DNA of 64,000 nucleotides from Opisthorchis felineus (Eukaryota; Platyhelminthes; Trematoda; Opisthorchiida; Opisthorchiidae): NCBI GenBank assembly GCA_004794785.1, contig SJOL01009480.1:188708-252707 (forward strand). The letters are read 5' to 3'. A program made the translations under genes and the position numbers. The notes beneath the pieces are model-generated. The model had not been told where the DNA came from. It saw nothing but the letters and a program-made list of their open reading frames with translations, and ran no database searches. Positions 11,501-26,500 of the stretch are shown here, one piece after another (the stretch's first letter is position 1; every line of letters begins with the position of its first letter).

Positions 11501-14500
11501 ACGTTGAAATTCGTTTTGAAAAAAACTCAAGGACCTTTATAGCCATGTGATTTAGTGGTTCCATTCTGAAGTTTCTGGCAAAAAAGAAACCAAGCTAGCC
11601 CTCTGATCAGACCCTTCCGCTATTCAAAGCTGAACGGGCTGTGAATTCCGGAGTGACTTCTGGTGCCGAAAAACTGTTGGAGTAACTTCCGGAAAATTTA
11701 ATGCTAAAGTCAAAAGTTAGACGTCCATGTACGCTCACATTTCTTGTAACTCTAACCATCCTGGACGCCGTAAATTCAGTTTGGTATGCCTAACTAAACA
11801 CCTGCAATCTGGGAAGGAGATAGGCAAGCTGTTATTCTACTACCGGATAATTTAATAAATTCAAATGACGTCGAACGACTTAGCAAGCGAAACAGAGCAA
11901 CAAGCTAATAATAACTGTGTCAAAATAGAAATCCTTGGTAAAGTAATCAAAAGGCTTCTATTAGTGTTTTCCCTCATTTTTACACCACGAACTGTTGTTT
12001 ATAATCGTGAGTCATATTCGTTTTCAGCTTCATAACTCAGCTATTTGGAGTCTACAACAAATACGCTGTCAATAAGGTCTGCGTTTCCTGTAAGAAGATC
12101 AAAGCCAAGATAAACTCACGTAAAAAACGGCTTAGTGTGCTAAGACGCTGGGCGATTTATGATCAGCAACTATCTGAAAACTATAGACACACGTGCCACT
12201 TCTTTTTCGGTGGGTGCCTCTATCTCATTTGTTTTGTTAGCACTAATCAAGTACCGCACGAAGCGAAGTTCTCTATAGACGGAATGTCTCTGGGGCAATT
12301 GTTTCATAATAAGGGAAGCCATTTGAGTTAACTGCTATTGATGCTTTCATTCATTATGTCACTGGGACAAGAGTTGAGGGTCAAGCACAGGATGCGGGTG
12401 AACTAGGGTAGTTGGAATGCACATTCTCCAAGGAGATTGTGTGTAGCTTTTGTGGAAAGTTTTGCTTTGATCAGATTTTGACAACCTTACACATGTGTAA
12501 CTGAGACACACCTTAGTGCGTTACCACGGTCGTCTCAACTAGTGTTTGTCTACACCAGACAAGCGATACACTTGAATGTAAACGATTAATGTGTATGTGT
12601 TTGGCTGTGCGAACAGATTACGTGGTCTAAAAAGTTTTAATAATCTCATGTTGATGCATGTTATTTACTGTCTTCGCATTGGTGATATCGTATTCTTCCG
12701 TACGCATTTACCCGGTAATGTCAGCTAAGGCCAGAAACAGCCAACTAATATCGTGACACGAGTAGCAGAGTTTGGAAGTTACGACATTTTTTGACTTGTG
12801 CCGTCTCTTAAAAATAAATTTGCCACTGTGTTACATCTTCATGGAATTAACTAGCCTATTTCTTGTGCTAGAATTTGTAGTCTAATTATTTCTGTGTTCT
12901 ACTCAAAAGGACTTACAGTGTAAAAACTTTGTGAAAATCTATGCTGAGAGTGCTTTTGTCCTAGGCATGTATTTGAACAAGCAACAAGGTATCCGCACTG
13001 TTATCGGTTTTGTCTTAGGCTGTCCATGCAAAAACGCTGTTTTCACGTATGCCACACTTTCACAAGATTCAAACATGCACATCGGCCATCATACACTGGC
13101 TTATACTTACCACTGGCCACAACACAAAACACTGGTCCTGTTCTTCCATTCCTTTGAAAGAATCAATGTATCTTTATAAAGCAGTAAAAATGGCGTAAAA
13201 TAACGTATCAAGTTATGGAAAAAATTGTCAGTTGCTTTCGTGAGAATGGTAATATTTAAATGCGAGGCGAACAATAATGCATAAAATCTGTCGTAGTTAA
13301 CATGCAACCGGTTATTGCATGCAAAATAATAAGGTTGCGGAACTTTTTAGACATCCATTTAGCTTTGATCGAATGCAATAGAGTGAAGTATTTATGTGCA
13401 CACAATACTCTAGGAGAAGCTCAGTATAGCACGAAGCAAACACATTATGTTACTAAACCAAACTTTTCACATTAGTGTTTTTTAAGTTGGTGGATTTTCA
13501 CAACCAGTTGCGCCATCATTAGGGGGCTACTGAAATCGAGATCTGATTGTTTGGTTACAGTCAAGGTTAGCTGATCACTTTGCAACAAATGTTGCTATAT
13601 TGTGCTATGCACGATAGCCTGGACCGACATAAGCGACGTCCGAAATATGGGTAACCTTCTCTTGATTTATCCTCTTGGCAACCCAGATAGAATCACGTTA
13701 GTAATGTTGGCAGGAGTCACTCGGTTCGACATTCTAACACACAAAATTCGACGAGATGGCTCGAGATGGCTCAGTGGTTAGAGCGCGAAGTTACTGACCG
13801 AAAGGTCCGTGGTTCGAACCCAACCTCTGCCTCTCGACTTCTCCTGTCTAGGATTAGGCAACCTGGTAGTATCCTAGCCCTCGAAGCAGCTTTTATGTGA
13901 CTGACTATTGAACTAAGAAGCATTCAGTTTCTGTTTATTCCGTTTCATGATTTAGGTTGAAAGAAACTGTATTCAGTCCTAAAGAGGAAGGTGTTCAATA
14001 GCAATGGGCCGTAAATCGCCAATAAATAGTAATATGTTTGAGTTTTTCCCATTCTTAGCCTTGCTCTTGCGGCTTTGGTAGCAAGTTCTTCAATAGCTTT
14101 GACAGTTTAAAAAGTGTTTGTTGAGGTCGGGTGGTACGATACACTTTCCACCGTCCCCATTTAGTTAATTAATTTAGGTTATGACATTAAGCTGCTTCGT
14201 TTAGGAAGTTCGATTCTCTCGGGACTCTTTGATTTTATCTTCAAGCACCTTCAGTTGGTGCGTGGATTTGTAATACTCTGTGTGTAACTTATTGTCAGCA
14301 AAAATGTATCCGTCAATTAGCGCCTCCCTTTGTGTGTTTTGCCTTTTCATGCTGGAATGTGAGGATGATCATCTATCCACTTAAACTCAAACCGTATTTT
14401 TGATTGGTCTAACATTGCAGTTCAGTTTTAAAGAAAGGGAATTTACGACATTTATTTTCGCCAATGGATGTGCGCTTAATAAATCCGGATACTCCATTTG

Positions 14501-17500
14501 TCATTAATGGGGGGCTTTAACGCAGCAACTCTGGAAGAAGTAGTTTTTACACAGAGGTTACATTCACTTAGAAGGTGTTTGAGAGCGATCAAGGAAGTGA
14601 GTACGAATGAATATTATAAATTTAGTTGGGGCAGACTAAGTACCTGAACTATTAGCGAAAGAAAGTGCGCGTAGAATAAAGCAGGGGGGAATACTCATTC
14701 CATAAATAATTTTCTTCCCTAATATAGATATAGATACGCTTTCAGACGACTGCTTTTGACACTTTCCGACGGTGACCATTATTCGGAAACATTGCTTCAC
14801 TGTTAACCAAAGCTGCCACGAACGCTTCGAAGTTTGTGTGCTAGCTACGGCGTATTTTCATAGGAAGTAAAATTTTATATCCAATGTTCGGTCCTGTTTT
14901 CATGATACCTCCAATTCAGTACCAGGATGTCTTGCGATCAGGATGGGTACTTTTTACAAGACTTTCCATTAGTCCAGCGCCAAACGCTTCGGCGAGTAGT
15001 TCAGCGTTCGCTCATTTCAACTTCATGTTTTGGCTCGAGGAGTGCTTGCAAAGGAAGGTTCCAACCCTCCTAGGTCTCACATAAGAAGGCACGTTAGCGG
15101 CAGACCGTTCCCGTATCGCTTGTCAAATGAACAGAGTGCGATAGTATTTTACTTAGTTTTCGCAACCGCCATAAATATTCGTAAGATAAGGTGCAGTAAC
15201 CACGCGTCTATACGGGAAGTACGGTTTTTTCTAATCAGCTCACTAGGAAAATCTACTTCCTTAATTCGCGTCAGCAAAGTCTGAGTGACGACTGTCTCAG
15301 TGATGGTAATGTGGTTATGTGAGCCCGTCGACACACCTGACAGGCCATTTGGTTACCACAGCAATTGGTCTGTGGGAAATGGATACCACCACCCGGTCTA
15401 TCAAAACTTCACGACTGAAAGTCACTCTGTCCAATTGTGAATCTTGTTAACCATAGCGGATAACCTTAGTCGAATGATGACATTCTAAAAATCAACGCCG
15501 AAAGGCTTCATAAGGGAAACAAACGGACCAGCGGATAGGCCCCGTTCAACGAAATGACATGAGCTTTCATGGATTATGTTACCCACCCGTAAAATTAAAA
15601 CAAAACACATGCCCGTTTACTTTGGGGGCAATTTTAAGAAGCGCTAAGTAAAAAACGACCGCCATAAAGTTATGTGACTCTTGAGTTTCGAATTCCCTTC
15701 GAATAAACTGAAAGCACGTACATTTTCAGTTGAGGGTCACATACATTCTGTCCAGAAAAGCCAGTTTGTCATCCATTGTCTTATCCACAGAATTGTCTTA
15801 TTCTACAGAATGCATAAAACTCAGGATAAACGCATTTCCTTCATGTGATAGAATACACCAAGGTACCAAAAAACCTTTAAAAAAGTATTCAGTGGAAAAG
15901 GATGCAACGAGCACCTGGCAGTGTACTCGGAAGACGCGCAGGTGGCTCTTTTGAACGGACATGATACCGCAAATCCACATAATGTGGATAGCGTTCATAA
16001 TTTTCAAGATCAGCGAGTACAGCATGCCATACGTGCACTAATGATTGTCTAGAACCAGAAGAGGACTTTATAGTAAAACAAAGCTGGTAGCCAACGTTTA
16101 TTCCTAGAAGTTCATCAGCTTTAAGGTAAAAAAACACTCAATGCATGTGGCATGTTACCCCATGAAGAAAGGAATTTTCATCAAACCGTCATCCGGAGGA
16201 GATCACTATAAATTCCATTCAGCACTAAGGCTGCGTGGTTATGCTTGCTGTTTACTACGAAAGGTACTGGAAGTGAACAATCAGCTCATTCTGCTTGCTG
16301 CTTTTTTTCATTTCATCTGCAGCTGCTGCAGAGTAACGTAGGCAGAACCGAATGGTACTTACATCATAGAAGCTGTGATCACTTGCCACCATGAGTAACA
16401 CAGCTAAAAACACGAGTCCATACTGGAAGAGAAAACAAGAGTGTTCGACGGCAGGGCATGTGACTTAGAGAGGTCATAAGCTTCACCCAGTTACTTGGCT
16501 ATACTGGAACGTGTTGTTTATTTAGAAAGCTTTGGTTATTACCGAAGCAGTACTGATTAAACGTCCAAAAGACGTTAACTAGACTGATGGATTTGCCGTT
16601 TGCATAACCGTTGGTTAGTGTGTGTACTGCCCAAAATGGACCCACTTGTCCCTCAAATTTTAACCCGTGTAATTATGCCCGGCCGATGAGTATTGCCAGA
16701 ATGCTTGCATCTCGTGATTTGTGTCTTCTGGTCTAACAAGCAAAAGTTGTCAAACCTAGAGGCGATAGAAGCGATGAATTTCCTCATCCCCTGTATGACT
16801 TTTATAAGGGGACTCCAAGTGCAAGAACAGGGTTGTGAAGCCTTCTTATTCGCTTCACCTACTGTTTTTTTTAATGACCACACACTTAGTGATTTTGTTA
16901 ATAAGTAACAAAGAGTACTTCTGTTCAGTCAGATTCACCATGGATTTAAAACTACTGACCCTCAAATATAGCCTTACATGCCTAACAATCAACTCCCCAT
17001 AATCTAGAAATTACTTAGGTGACGGCCTTTGTTCTCTGTTATCCGACAGCAACTTGTTGCATAGCAGTCCATGTCTGAAGCACACGAGGATATTTATGTG
17101 ACTTCGTCGGTCCGTGGGTTTGCCGCCAGAGCTGTCCGGAAAAACGTAGCATGGGTCACATGGTTGTCTGGCTAAGTATTAGCAGGGAATGTGGACATTA
17201 ACTACGGAGCAAATGGACCAACACCTCTCGAGCGCGGAACATTTGAAAGAGCGCATGCGTTTCACCCGATGACATGCTTACTTAAATGATTTATCTAATT
17301 CAGACTGGGCAAGTGGTTTGTGTTTGAATGACACATAGGTTTTAGCTTGAGATCGTTGAATGGTCCTTACCATTAGCGCATGGTTATGTCTGATATTCTT
17401 TTATTTTCAGCGAAAACTGAGATACCACTAAGTGGTAGTTTTCAGTTAAAACGAATTGTCTTTTTGAGGTGGTCAATCAGCAGCCACGTTGAAGTCGAGA

Positions 17501-20500
17501 ATAATTACTGTTATATAACTTTATCGGGGATTCAACTTATGCACTCATTTAAATACCAATTTGGTTCTTAACGGGATGCTTACCTGAAACCCAGCTAGGT
17601 CACTCGGTGAAAGCCATTACCAGCAAACTCAGCTGCGCTGGTCATTGCCATCTCCCCGGATGGGGGCCCCGAAACGGGCCACATTAAAGCTTGGAGACAT
17701 TGTGAAACATGGCCCAGTCGTGCCCCCAATGGCGCTCGTGCATCCAAGCTATTGCCTTCAATGCATAGCTCCCAATCCCCCACTTACAAGTCCACTGACA
17801 GACCAGTATTTACGCACCAATTTATCAGCTCCCGCCTCCAATGCGCAGCTACCTACCCTACCTCCCCAAATCACCGATGGACGAAATTGTGGCAGCTACA
17901 ACCACTGTGCGGTTCTTACAGCTGATAATGATGATGGTGATGTAGCTGTGTTAGCCTTGTCTGTGCGGGCAAACTTGGCACGAATGATCACAGCCCGGAT
18001 TTGCATTTCTTATCCACAGAGTTTCTGCTCGATTCTATCGCACCCTTACACTTAGCCTGACTGCTCTTTCAAAAGACAACCCCCGCTTGATATCTCTAGG
18101 ACACCATCATCATCAGAGACAGAAACATACTTCACTACCATACAACCGTGAGGTTCGTCTAATTATATTTAGAGCCCTAGAGTGAAAAGAAGAGAAAAAG
18201 CGTGGGTGAGGGAAGGGACCTAGTGCTGGCCTATGTGAAGCATTTTGAGGTGCATAGACCTCCCACCGCTCAACATGGAAAGAAACTGACAGCACGAACC
18301 CCACTGACATTGATTAGCCGCCATTTCTTGCAATGTCTCCAGCCAAGAATAGGCAGGGTCCCCGGAACCCCATCCTGGAAGGTGTACAACACTAACAGCA
18401 CCCATATTCTTCGTTATCTCTTTCAATTCCTTCTGCTAAGTCATACGTTACGGTTTGGGCCGTTCTGAAAGAGGCACAGAGAACAACACTCGTCTCGGTG
18501 GTCGGTGTTTCGGCATGCGTAGCACACGACTGAGCAATCATGGCCGTTGGACGGACAGTTCCGTTGGTTTGGTGTTTGTTAACTTATGGAATTTTACTTC
18601 TGTATTATTAAAGCACCGCGCTTGCTGAATGAACCCACTTTTCTGAGGCATTCGGCCGAAGTCTTTCAGGTTAGTGGACGTGAACTGCCTGATAAGTAAA
18701 CATTCAATACCGGTATAATGAGTTAAATGGCAAGGACCTCCGCCCAGAGTAACACCTACAGTCCTCAGTTAGTCTGGTGTGCGGGTGCAATATACTACAT
18801 TTAAAGTTATGCTTCATAATGGAACTCCTGATGACCGTGTTGAGAGAGTTAATTTGTATTAACGTTTACGTTAAGTTGCATTGTGTTGATGGTTAAGCTT
18901 TGCTTGTTATTCATCACTAAATTTTCTAGATAATGTACTATTCATGCGTCGAACAAATGTACCATCAACAAGTCATTAAGGTTAGCTTGATGACCATGTC
19001 AGACACATAAGCTTATTAACTGAGGACAGCTAACTTTCAGTATGCAACCATACCTCCTGCGATATCGGGACACACGGGTACACAAACTGGTTGATGCTAT
19101 CCCTAACAGACCCATGTGTGTATGTGTTCGACAAGGTCGCTTCGTAAATTTATTTTTGAAAATTTCATTGTGAGGTACCTGGAAACAACCGTCCTTTGGT
19201 AGATAAAAATTTGACTACGAAATTACCGACCTCAAGCCTCTACCCGTTTCTTCAAAGTTTTGGCGTCAGCTCTCAGCGTAAATTGACAAATGCGGTCTTT
19301 CTCAGCTGACGGTGGACATCCTTTCTCAGGGCTGTTGCTACAATACAATGAATGTAGTGGCAAATAATGCGACCTGCATCACTAGTTGGCAGTTTACTCC
19401 AGTTGGAATGATCCACATTTGGGCATCTTTCAATAGTGTGCTGGAAGGTTTTCAGTGGAAACTTCTTCTACTCGCAATGTTTGCCAGAATGGCTTAAAAA
19501 GGGCGCGTGAACTCCAGACCACGTACATAGTGCTCAAAAAATAATGGACGAACTGACTTGACAGTGTTACCATAACCGACCTTAAACATCGTGTTAGTTT
19601 GGCGTAGATTAACAAGTCCAGAAACGAAAAAAATATAAGACAAATCCTATTACACTACCTCCCAAAGAAGTGTCTTTGGGAGCCCGAAAATGATCGCTTG
19701 ATGAAGGCTGGTTCTTCATGTGCAACGTAATTAACAAGAACTACGTTACAGCAGTCTGTACCGAAATAACAAAGTTCCAGATGTACCAAATATTTCAACC
19801 AGCTTCTTTAAGTGTGCACTGGGGTTTTTGTGGCTTGTGTGACGTTGGTAGTCCAAAAGTTCAGTACCCTAACATAACTAGGAAAATAATGGAATTGCGT
19901 GGTGAATCTTTCACACGGTCGTCTACTCTCCTCACCTAGGTCAACGGGAAAAATTATTTTTAGTGCTACATGTGTGATCTACCATGGAGTGGGACGAGGA
20001 GAAGCAATGATAAATACTGAAAACATCTCCACTATCGATCTATCTTGCATCACCCACCCATCAGTGGGGCAATATATATCACAGCTTGACATTTACAGAT
20101 GTATGCTGCAATTCACGCGCCCTGGGCCAGACAATCGGCCATCAAGCAAAATTCCCTAGTGTGACAAGACAGTGTATCGGCATTGCCTATGCTCTCTGTC
20201 TCAGCCTGACGATCGATCGGTTACTACGATTTGTTGGCGCTGGGCATGTTTCGTTACGCGTTTCCCCATTTTGAAATGAACCGGCGGTTGTGAAAGCCGA
20301 AAAGTGTTTGCTTTCTCCGTTTAGAAGGGTTTATTTTCTCGGTTTAAAATCAAAATGGATTAAAACACATTTTTACTGCAACTTTGATTAAATACTTGCT
20401 GCTGTTTGAACAGACAATATTAGATTTCCTCAGGTTGAGAAGGTATTATAGACACAAAGCAACCTGTCTTCTCGGAAAATGTTTCAGCTCCGGCATTATT

Positions 20501-23500
20501 TAATGTGTGATGTATCCAGACTAGTCAATCAGCAACTGGCATTCTGGCTTGCTCTCGACTCAGTTGGTAATCTTTCTTTTGGTCACTTGGTGTATGGACC
20601 ATAAGCACGTAAAACTGAACCGCATGAAACTATTAGTGAAACGGTTATTAGCTACGCCTGGTCTTTCAGTCATAAGGCTTCATCTAAGGAAAGGATTCTG
20701 AGTTGTTGATGGTCATCTTGCCGTAATCGGAAACGTCGTTTACACAGAACCACGTTACAACTGATTGCTTTGTGGTACATTTTTTGTTCACATGGTAGTA
20801 TTGGCAACTCCATAAGAAACGAAGGCATAAACAATAATAGAACTCCTAAAGCATGTAATAATAATCGATATAGCTTCATGCGGAAGGGATGACTCGCACT
20901 TTGATGGAACTGAGAAATATCGAATTCTCTGGCTACGAATTCGTTCACAATGATGTCAGAACAATGTTCTCTCGGGTCGATAAAACTATGTAGGAATAAT
21001 TTTGGGCTGAACGTTTGTGAAATAGAGCAGAGGAGAAAATTACACGGGGTTGTATGTAAGTGAAATTTTTAAACTTCTGCATTGAACTGTTGAGCAGTAT
21101 ATTGCTTTTCCCGGAGGAAGGGTACTGCTAGGAAGGCGGGTTTTTGCCCCTCTGTCCATAAGGGATTTACACTAATTACTGACTGACAGCCGTCATGGCC
21201 TTCCTAGGAGTATTATTTCTCTTGAGGAGAATAATGAAGTCGTTTGTTCTTTTTTTCTAGCTCAGGAAGTGTTCTCATCTTCTAGCTTCTCAGCTTCCTC
21301 CTCGAGGGCAGTCTACTTGTGAATCCCGCGGGGTACCTCAAGAACCTTCCTACTATGTGGAATTTTTCTGTAAAATTAACTTATTTTGACGGTCCAACAA
21401 ATTCATCGCGATGAGGCCTTACCCTGATTAATACCATTTCTATGCTTCTGCATCTTACTCAGTATAGACAGTTTGATAAAAAATCCACATGAGCAGCCAA
21501 CCAACCGTATGCAAACAGACGTATGCGCAACTAGTTGAGCCGACTCCTGTTTGAGCACCTTAAATAAATGCTTTGCTAGAGGCCTGTTTCTTTCTTGAAA
21601 CGCCAAACAGCGTGTTCTTCCAAGTTGCAGGCCTAAGCAGGTTCAAAATATGCTCCAATCAGTTGTGTAATCTCTAACTGTGCGGCCTGGCTACAATTTG
21701 TTATCTGGGATAGCATCATTGCAGTACAACAATATATTGAAAAGCCAAATGCAACCACAAATATGATCGAGCCCAACGTCATTTTCGTCGGACTTCGAGA
21801 CAAGATTGCTCGGGCAGCCAATTCGTCTGCTAGAGCGGGTCAATGGGTTTTGAGTACTCTGAACATCTGTCGCCTCAACCGTTTCCTTCTCAGGTCTTCC
21901 GCCCTTTTATGGTCTTTTGTGGTCACATACTCATATAGGTGCCGTATTCGTACATATATATTTGTGATCGCCTGATGTCGATAGCTCATTAAATTGGTTT
22001 TTCCACGTTGAGCGTAATTAGTGGCGCAGGGTAGACAGTTCGAGGTTCATTGAATCAATCCAGTGACGCAAGTAGCCAGAGTTTTCGTGTGTGTGTGTAC
22101 TCGCTCTAAATCCTTGCCAGAAATATCATTCAATGTGGGTGTCACGCTAGGTATTGCTGATAGCTCTTTCTGGATTTATGGTATGTTGGTTCGCTATCCA
22201 GCCATGGAATAACCTTCGATAGAGGGTTACACTTAGGTGGTAAGACAAATAACTCCCACAGTCAACTGGGTTTGATCTAGCGGTTGAATGATATGTTTGA
22301 TCTGCTTGGGCCTGTAACAACATCGGAAGAACCATACCGTCGACTCTGACTAGCAGTAACTGAAATTGCTCCCCAAACGTCTCATGCAGTGGCAGAAAAT
22401 TTTACGACATTTTTCTCTGTTTGTTTTGTCTTGTTTTTGCTCGAATATTGTACGCATATATTCATCCATTGGGCTTTAGTATCACCGCAGTTTTCTTCGT
22501 TTGGCATTAGGCAAACGAAAGTACACAACTTTCTTGAGAAGTTTAGCTCTGTTCGTTAAGTAGTGACACCAGGAATGCCGTTATGTTGTGATTTCGCCAT
22601 CATAAATCCTCAGCCTGACAGTCTAAAATTATTGCTTGTTGGACGTCTGTTGCTGCAGCACATCGTTGCAGTCTTACGCAGTCGCGCGGAACCGCCCATA
22701 AGGCTTATAGGCAAGTGGTCCATCAGTCAGTGTTTTCTGGGCTGGAAAGGAAAAGTTTGTAACCCATCTCTCAGGCCCGAAGAACAGACCAATAACCATG
22801 TAACGCGCACTAGCTACCCATATTCCGTAAAACAGCCAACAGTTCCACAAATAAACCAAATTGGCGATAAGTCCCGGTGTCCCAAGATATCTCCAACTTC
22901 TGTGTACGCACTGCATAGCCTCTTAGTTACTGCGTGGCAAATTTGTGAAAGCTGTCCCTGATTTATCGTGTGCATCTCAATGGGTAGGAATATTACCGAT
23001 TTCAATGCCAAGTATTAAACATATACAAAGGAAACCAGTTTCGTTAGGAGATTGCTGGTGTGGAGTGTCATTTTACCTGCGAAATGAAAATATAGTGACG
23101 TTGGATACTCAGTGAATCTCTGAGCTGCAAATAAAGACATTGAAATACATAACACGCTTACTCGTTGCCACAACAGATCAACGCAATTATTCACCGCCAC
23201 TAATAGGCTTCTTTTTTGTTGGGTTAACTAGCATGTAGCCTTGAGCTTCTCCAGGTTGAGTAAAATAACGCAGCGAGTGAACAAACTTATGGATGTCTAC
23301 GACACCAGCATTGGCTATTGCTGAGACAGGGGTGGATCAGATTTAGTCAACTTGTTATATAGGCAATCAGTAAAACTAATTAGGAATCATTCTTGAAGTT
23401 TTTGAGGTGAAAAGAACGGGACATGTCGTCGAAATATCTTTTGCGGGGACGCGATAATTTCTTCGCACTCATTTTTTCATGTTTTTGTGTCACTTTATCT

Positions 23501-26500
23501 GGGATGTTTTGGTTAATTCTGGGCTTGATTCCTGATAAGATCTGTGATACTCTGAAAAAATTCACTTAATTCTTTTTATTGAGAGTGCAGATAGAGTGGA
23601 ATCATGAGCGGCCTTATACTTCTGTCGCCAGATTTATTTTCAGAATGATATCAGCTTTTACTAGGGCATTCGGTCAAATAAGGCCGCAATGGGATCGACT
23701 TTTGCACGATCATGCCAGTGTTAAAAACAAGCAGCAGACCGTCACACGTACACAGGCAGACGCCTGAGATCCCGACACAAATATGCAGCCCACACCTACG
23801 TGCACAGGTGTGTGAATTGCTATGTGCACTTCTTGCGAATAATATATATAGGATAAGAGGCACTGACGACGCAGACGTTACTTGTAGACACTGTCACCGT
23901 TGCGTTTTCCAAACGTGCCAGTAACTGAATGAACCGATTGCGCGATTGGCCAGATTCCCACACCCACGCTTAGGAAGGCTGTTGTTGAAACAGGACATTT
24001 AGACGTGCTAATTCCTGAAGTGGTGATGATCCGTTTCCCAAACTTACGTGCGTCGCATGACCGCTTCCAACAAAAACAATGCTTTCGTAAAATTCAGCTC
24101 AAATCACCTTCTGAATGTAAGTAAACAGAAAATCCTTGTTGTCAATAAAAATTGCGTGACTAGAGGGTGTCCAGCGGAGAGCTAAAGTGACACACTGAAC
24201 GTCCATTTTCTCCTTAAACTATGGGCGAAATCAGCTGACCATTCAGAGCAGCACTGAATCCATAACGAGGTGAGAGACAACGGAAGTATCAGTCTGTAGA
24301 AACCCCGAATTTAGCCTCATGAGGGTCATCCGGAAGCATCAATAAGAACGCCTCAGGCTGTCTGTAGTTTAACTATGGGTAACACTCAGTGGATGCATAA
24401 AAACGATAAGCGAAAAGATTCCAGTGCCAGCTTTCAGCATTCGTTTGCGTAGGACTAGGGGAGAAATCGCAGATTTATCCCTAATGCTATAACCTGAATA
24501 ACCTAGACGAACACTAGGGCGGTGGTGAAATATTTTCGTGTTGTTCTACTTAAGTCAGGTTTGTTTTTATTGGTAATCCTAGCGAGTAAACTGTCTTCTC
24601 CAAAAAACTTACGAACCACTATGATACAAGCATGTTAGCTGGAGACGGTCAGCCTCTTCTAGTTTGATAGCCTTTTGAAAGTAAGCGTACATCATTGATT
24701 GTAAGAAAAACTTACGACCAGCTTCCTTGGGAGCAGTTGTATCCCTGTAATTTGTGCCCATGCATCTATACAGATATCTTTATTTGCTATCCAATACCCC
24801 GACATGAATGGATCAGATTACAGTACTGCACCCCGGACGAATCATCACCGTTGACAGTAACACCAGCGAATAACACTGGTAGTTCAGTGTTGCAAGCCTC
24901 TCAGTTTATCTGAACAAAGAACAAATACTGCCACCTAGATCTGTTGTCATATGTCCGCGGGTATAGATTCTAACGGTATTCCTTAGGTATTCCATAGGTA
25001 TTCCCTAGATGAATCATTCTTCCTGGCATCAGGGAGTTAGTCACGTGGCCAAATGTATTGTTAAAAGCAGTGGTCAAGTTTCGTCTATAGCTCTAATAAA
25101 CTATGTTATTCTGTATGTTTTAACTCTCTGGGACTCATCAGATCTTCCACCACAAGCAGTATTGTCCTTTCCAATTAACTCGGCGAACTCTGTAGGTGTT
25201 CGCTAAATGTTTTCCGGAACGAATATGAAACTCACAGGAGCCGAGATGTATCCTCACCGCAATGAAATAGTCCGTGATAACATTCCTGCTATCAACGTTC
25301 TACTGTACGTGCTTTTAAGACGTCTTGTTCTGTTTTATCGTTTGGGTTTCATCTGCCAGGAAACCCGTCAACACTACTAAAGTGTCATCAACCAATCAAC
25401 CACGATCAACATTTTTATGCTTTCACCTGTTAGCACTTTGCAACTCCATAAACACCACTGAAAATTTGATCTTAACACGACCACTGCTGTCAGATTTGAC
25501 TGCAGATCCAAACAGGAAATTTTGATAATTGAAAATCATCAAATACGCACGTCATCTGGATAAAAAATTAGCCTTTACGGGGATTAGAAATGAAGGAATT
25601 AATTAATTAATCCCCAAATGCTTTTTGACAATAGATCGAGCGTAATTTTTACAGCGAAGTCATAGCGAGTTAGGGTTAATGCGAAATGTACATAGGATGA
25701 GAATCACCTTGGCTTTTTCACATAAACTGACGTGGATGTGAACCGGTGAGGCATCAGTATTACCACCCTGGTTGTTGTTGATGATGATGATGATGATGGC
25801 GGTGAAAATGGTGATGAAGATGATGATGGCGAAGACAACGAAGGTGACGGTGATGATGATGATGGTGACGGAAATTATGAATCGTTCTCAAACTGTGGCT
25901 TTCTCCCATGATGGATGAAAGAATTCAACTGGCTTCCGAAGAATGGTCATTTGGTGGATAGTGGGCTTTTAGGAATTGGCTAGCTTGGAATCAGTAGGTG
26001 GAAACAGGTGAGCAGCATTTGAAACAATAATGTGAAGCTGAGAAGAGAACGGTTCGAAAAGTCACCTGATATAGAGCAATTCAGGAAACATTCCTAATAA
26101 AAGCAAACGTTTCGGTTACCAGAACCCAAATTTGCCGGAAATAGAGTCTGAAAATTGGAAAAGCTTACCATATAAAACACCTCCTACAGGAAGTGAAGAG
26201 GCATAGGTTTGTTATCCTTTGGGTTCCACCAGATTCAAACAAGGAAGATTTGGTTGGATCTTAAAAAGCTCGTCTTTATTGGTACTAATCAGGCGGGTGC
26301 AGAGGCGATTTGTCAAGTGACCCTTGAGGTAGGGAATCAGTCTGTGAACCTGATGTTTATATGTCCTTAGCTAGTCTAATTCAGCTTGTGTATTTGAACT
26401 CTTATTCTAATGAGTCGTGATGTCTCATTTTGGCGGTTCAAATGTTAAGGTGGTACACCGTTAGTAAACACTGCGTGGGCCTGTTACAAAGGCCTGATTT

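Noticed and set aside
13762..13839. tRNA gene
   Set aside because: The A and B boxes are good, but the T-stem and acceptor stem do not pair, so it was listed as a SINE or pseudo-tRNA.
22563..22961. 132-codon open frame
   Set aside because: No recognisable family; overlapping frames on the opposite strand; located in the large OAT intron.
25113..25150. Minus-strand CTGATGAGTCCCA resembling the hammerhead stem II start
   Set aside because: The second box is not at 14 nt, stem II does not close and the flanks do not resemble the SINE. Probably chance.
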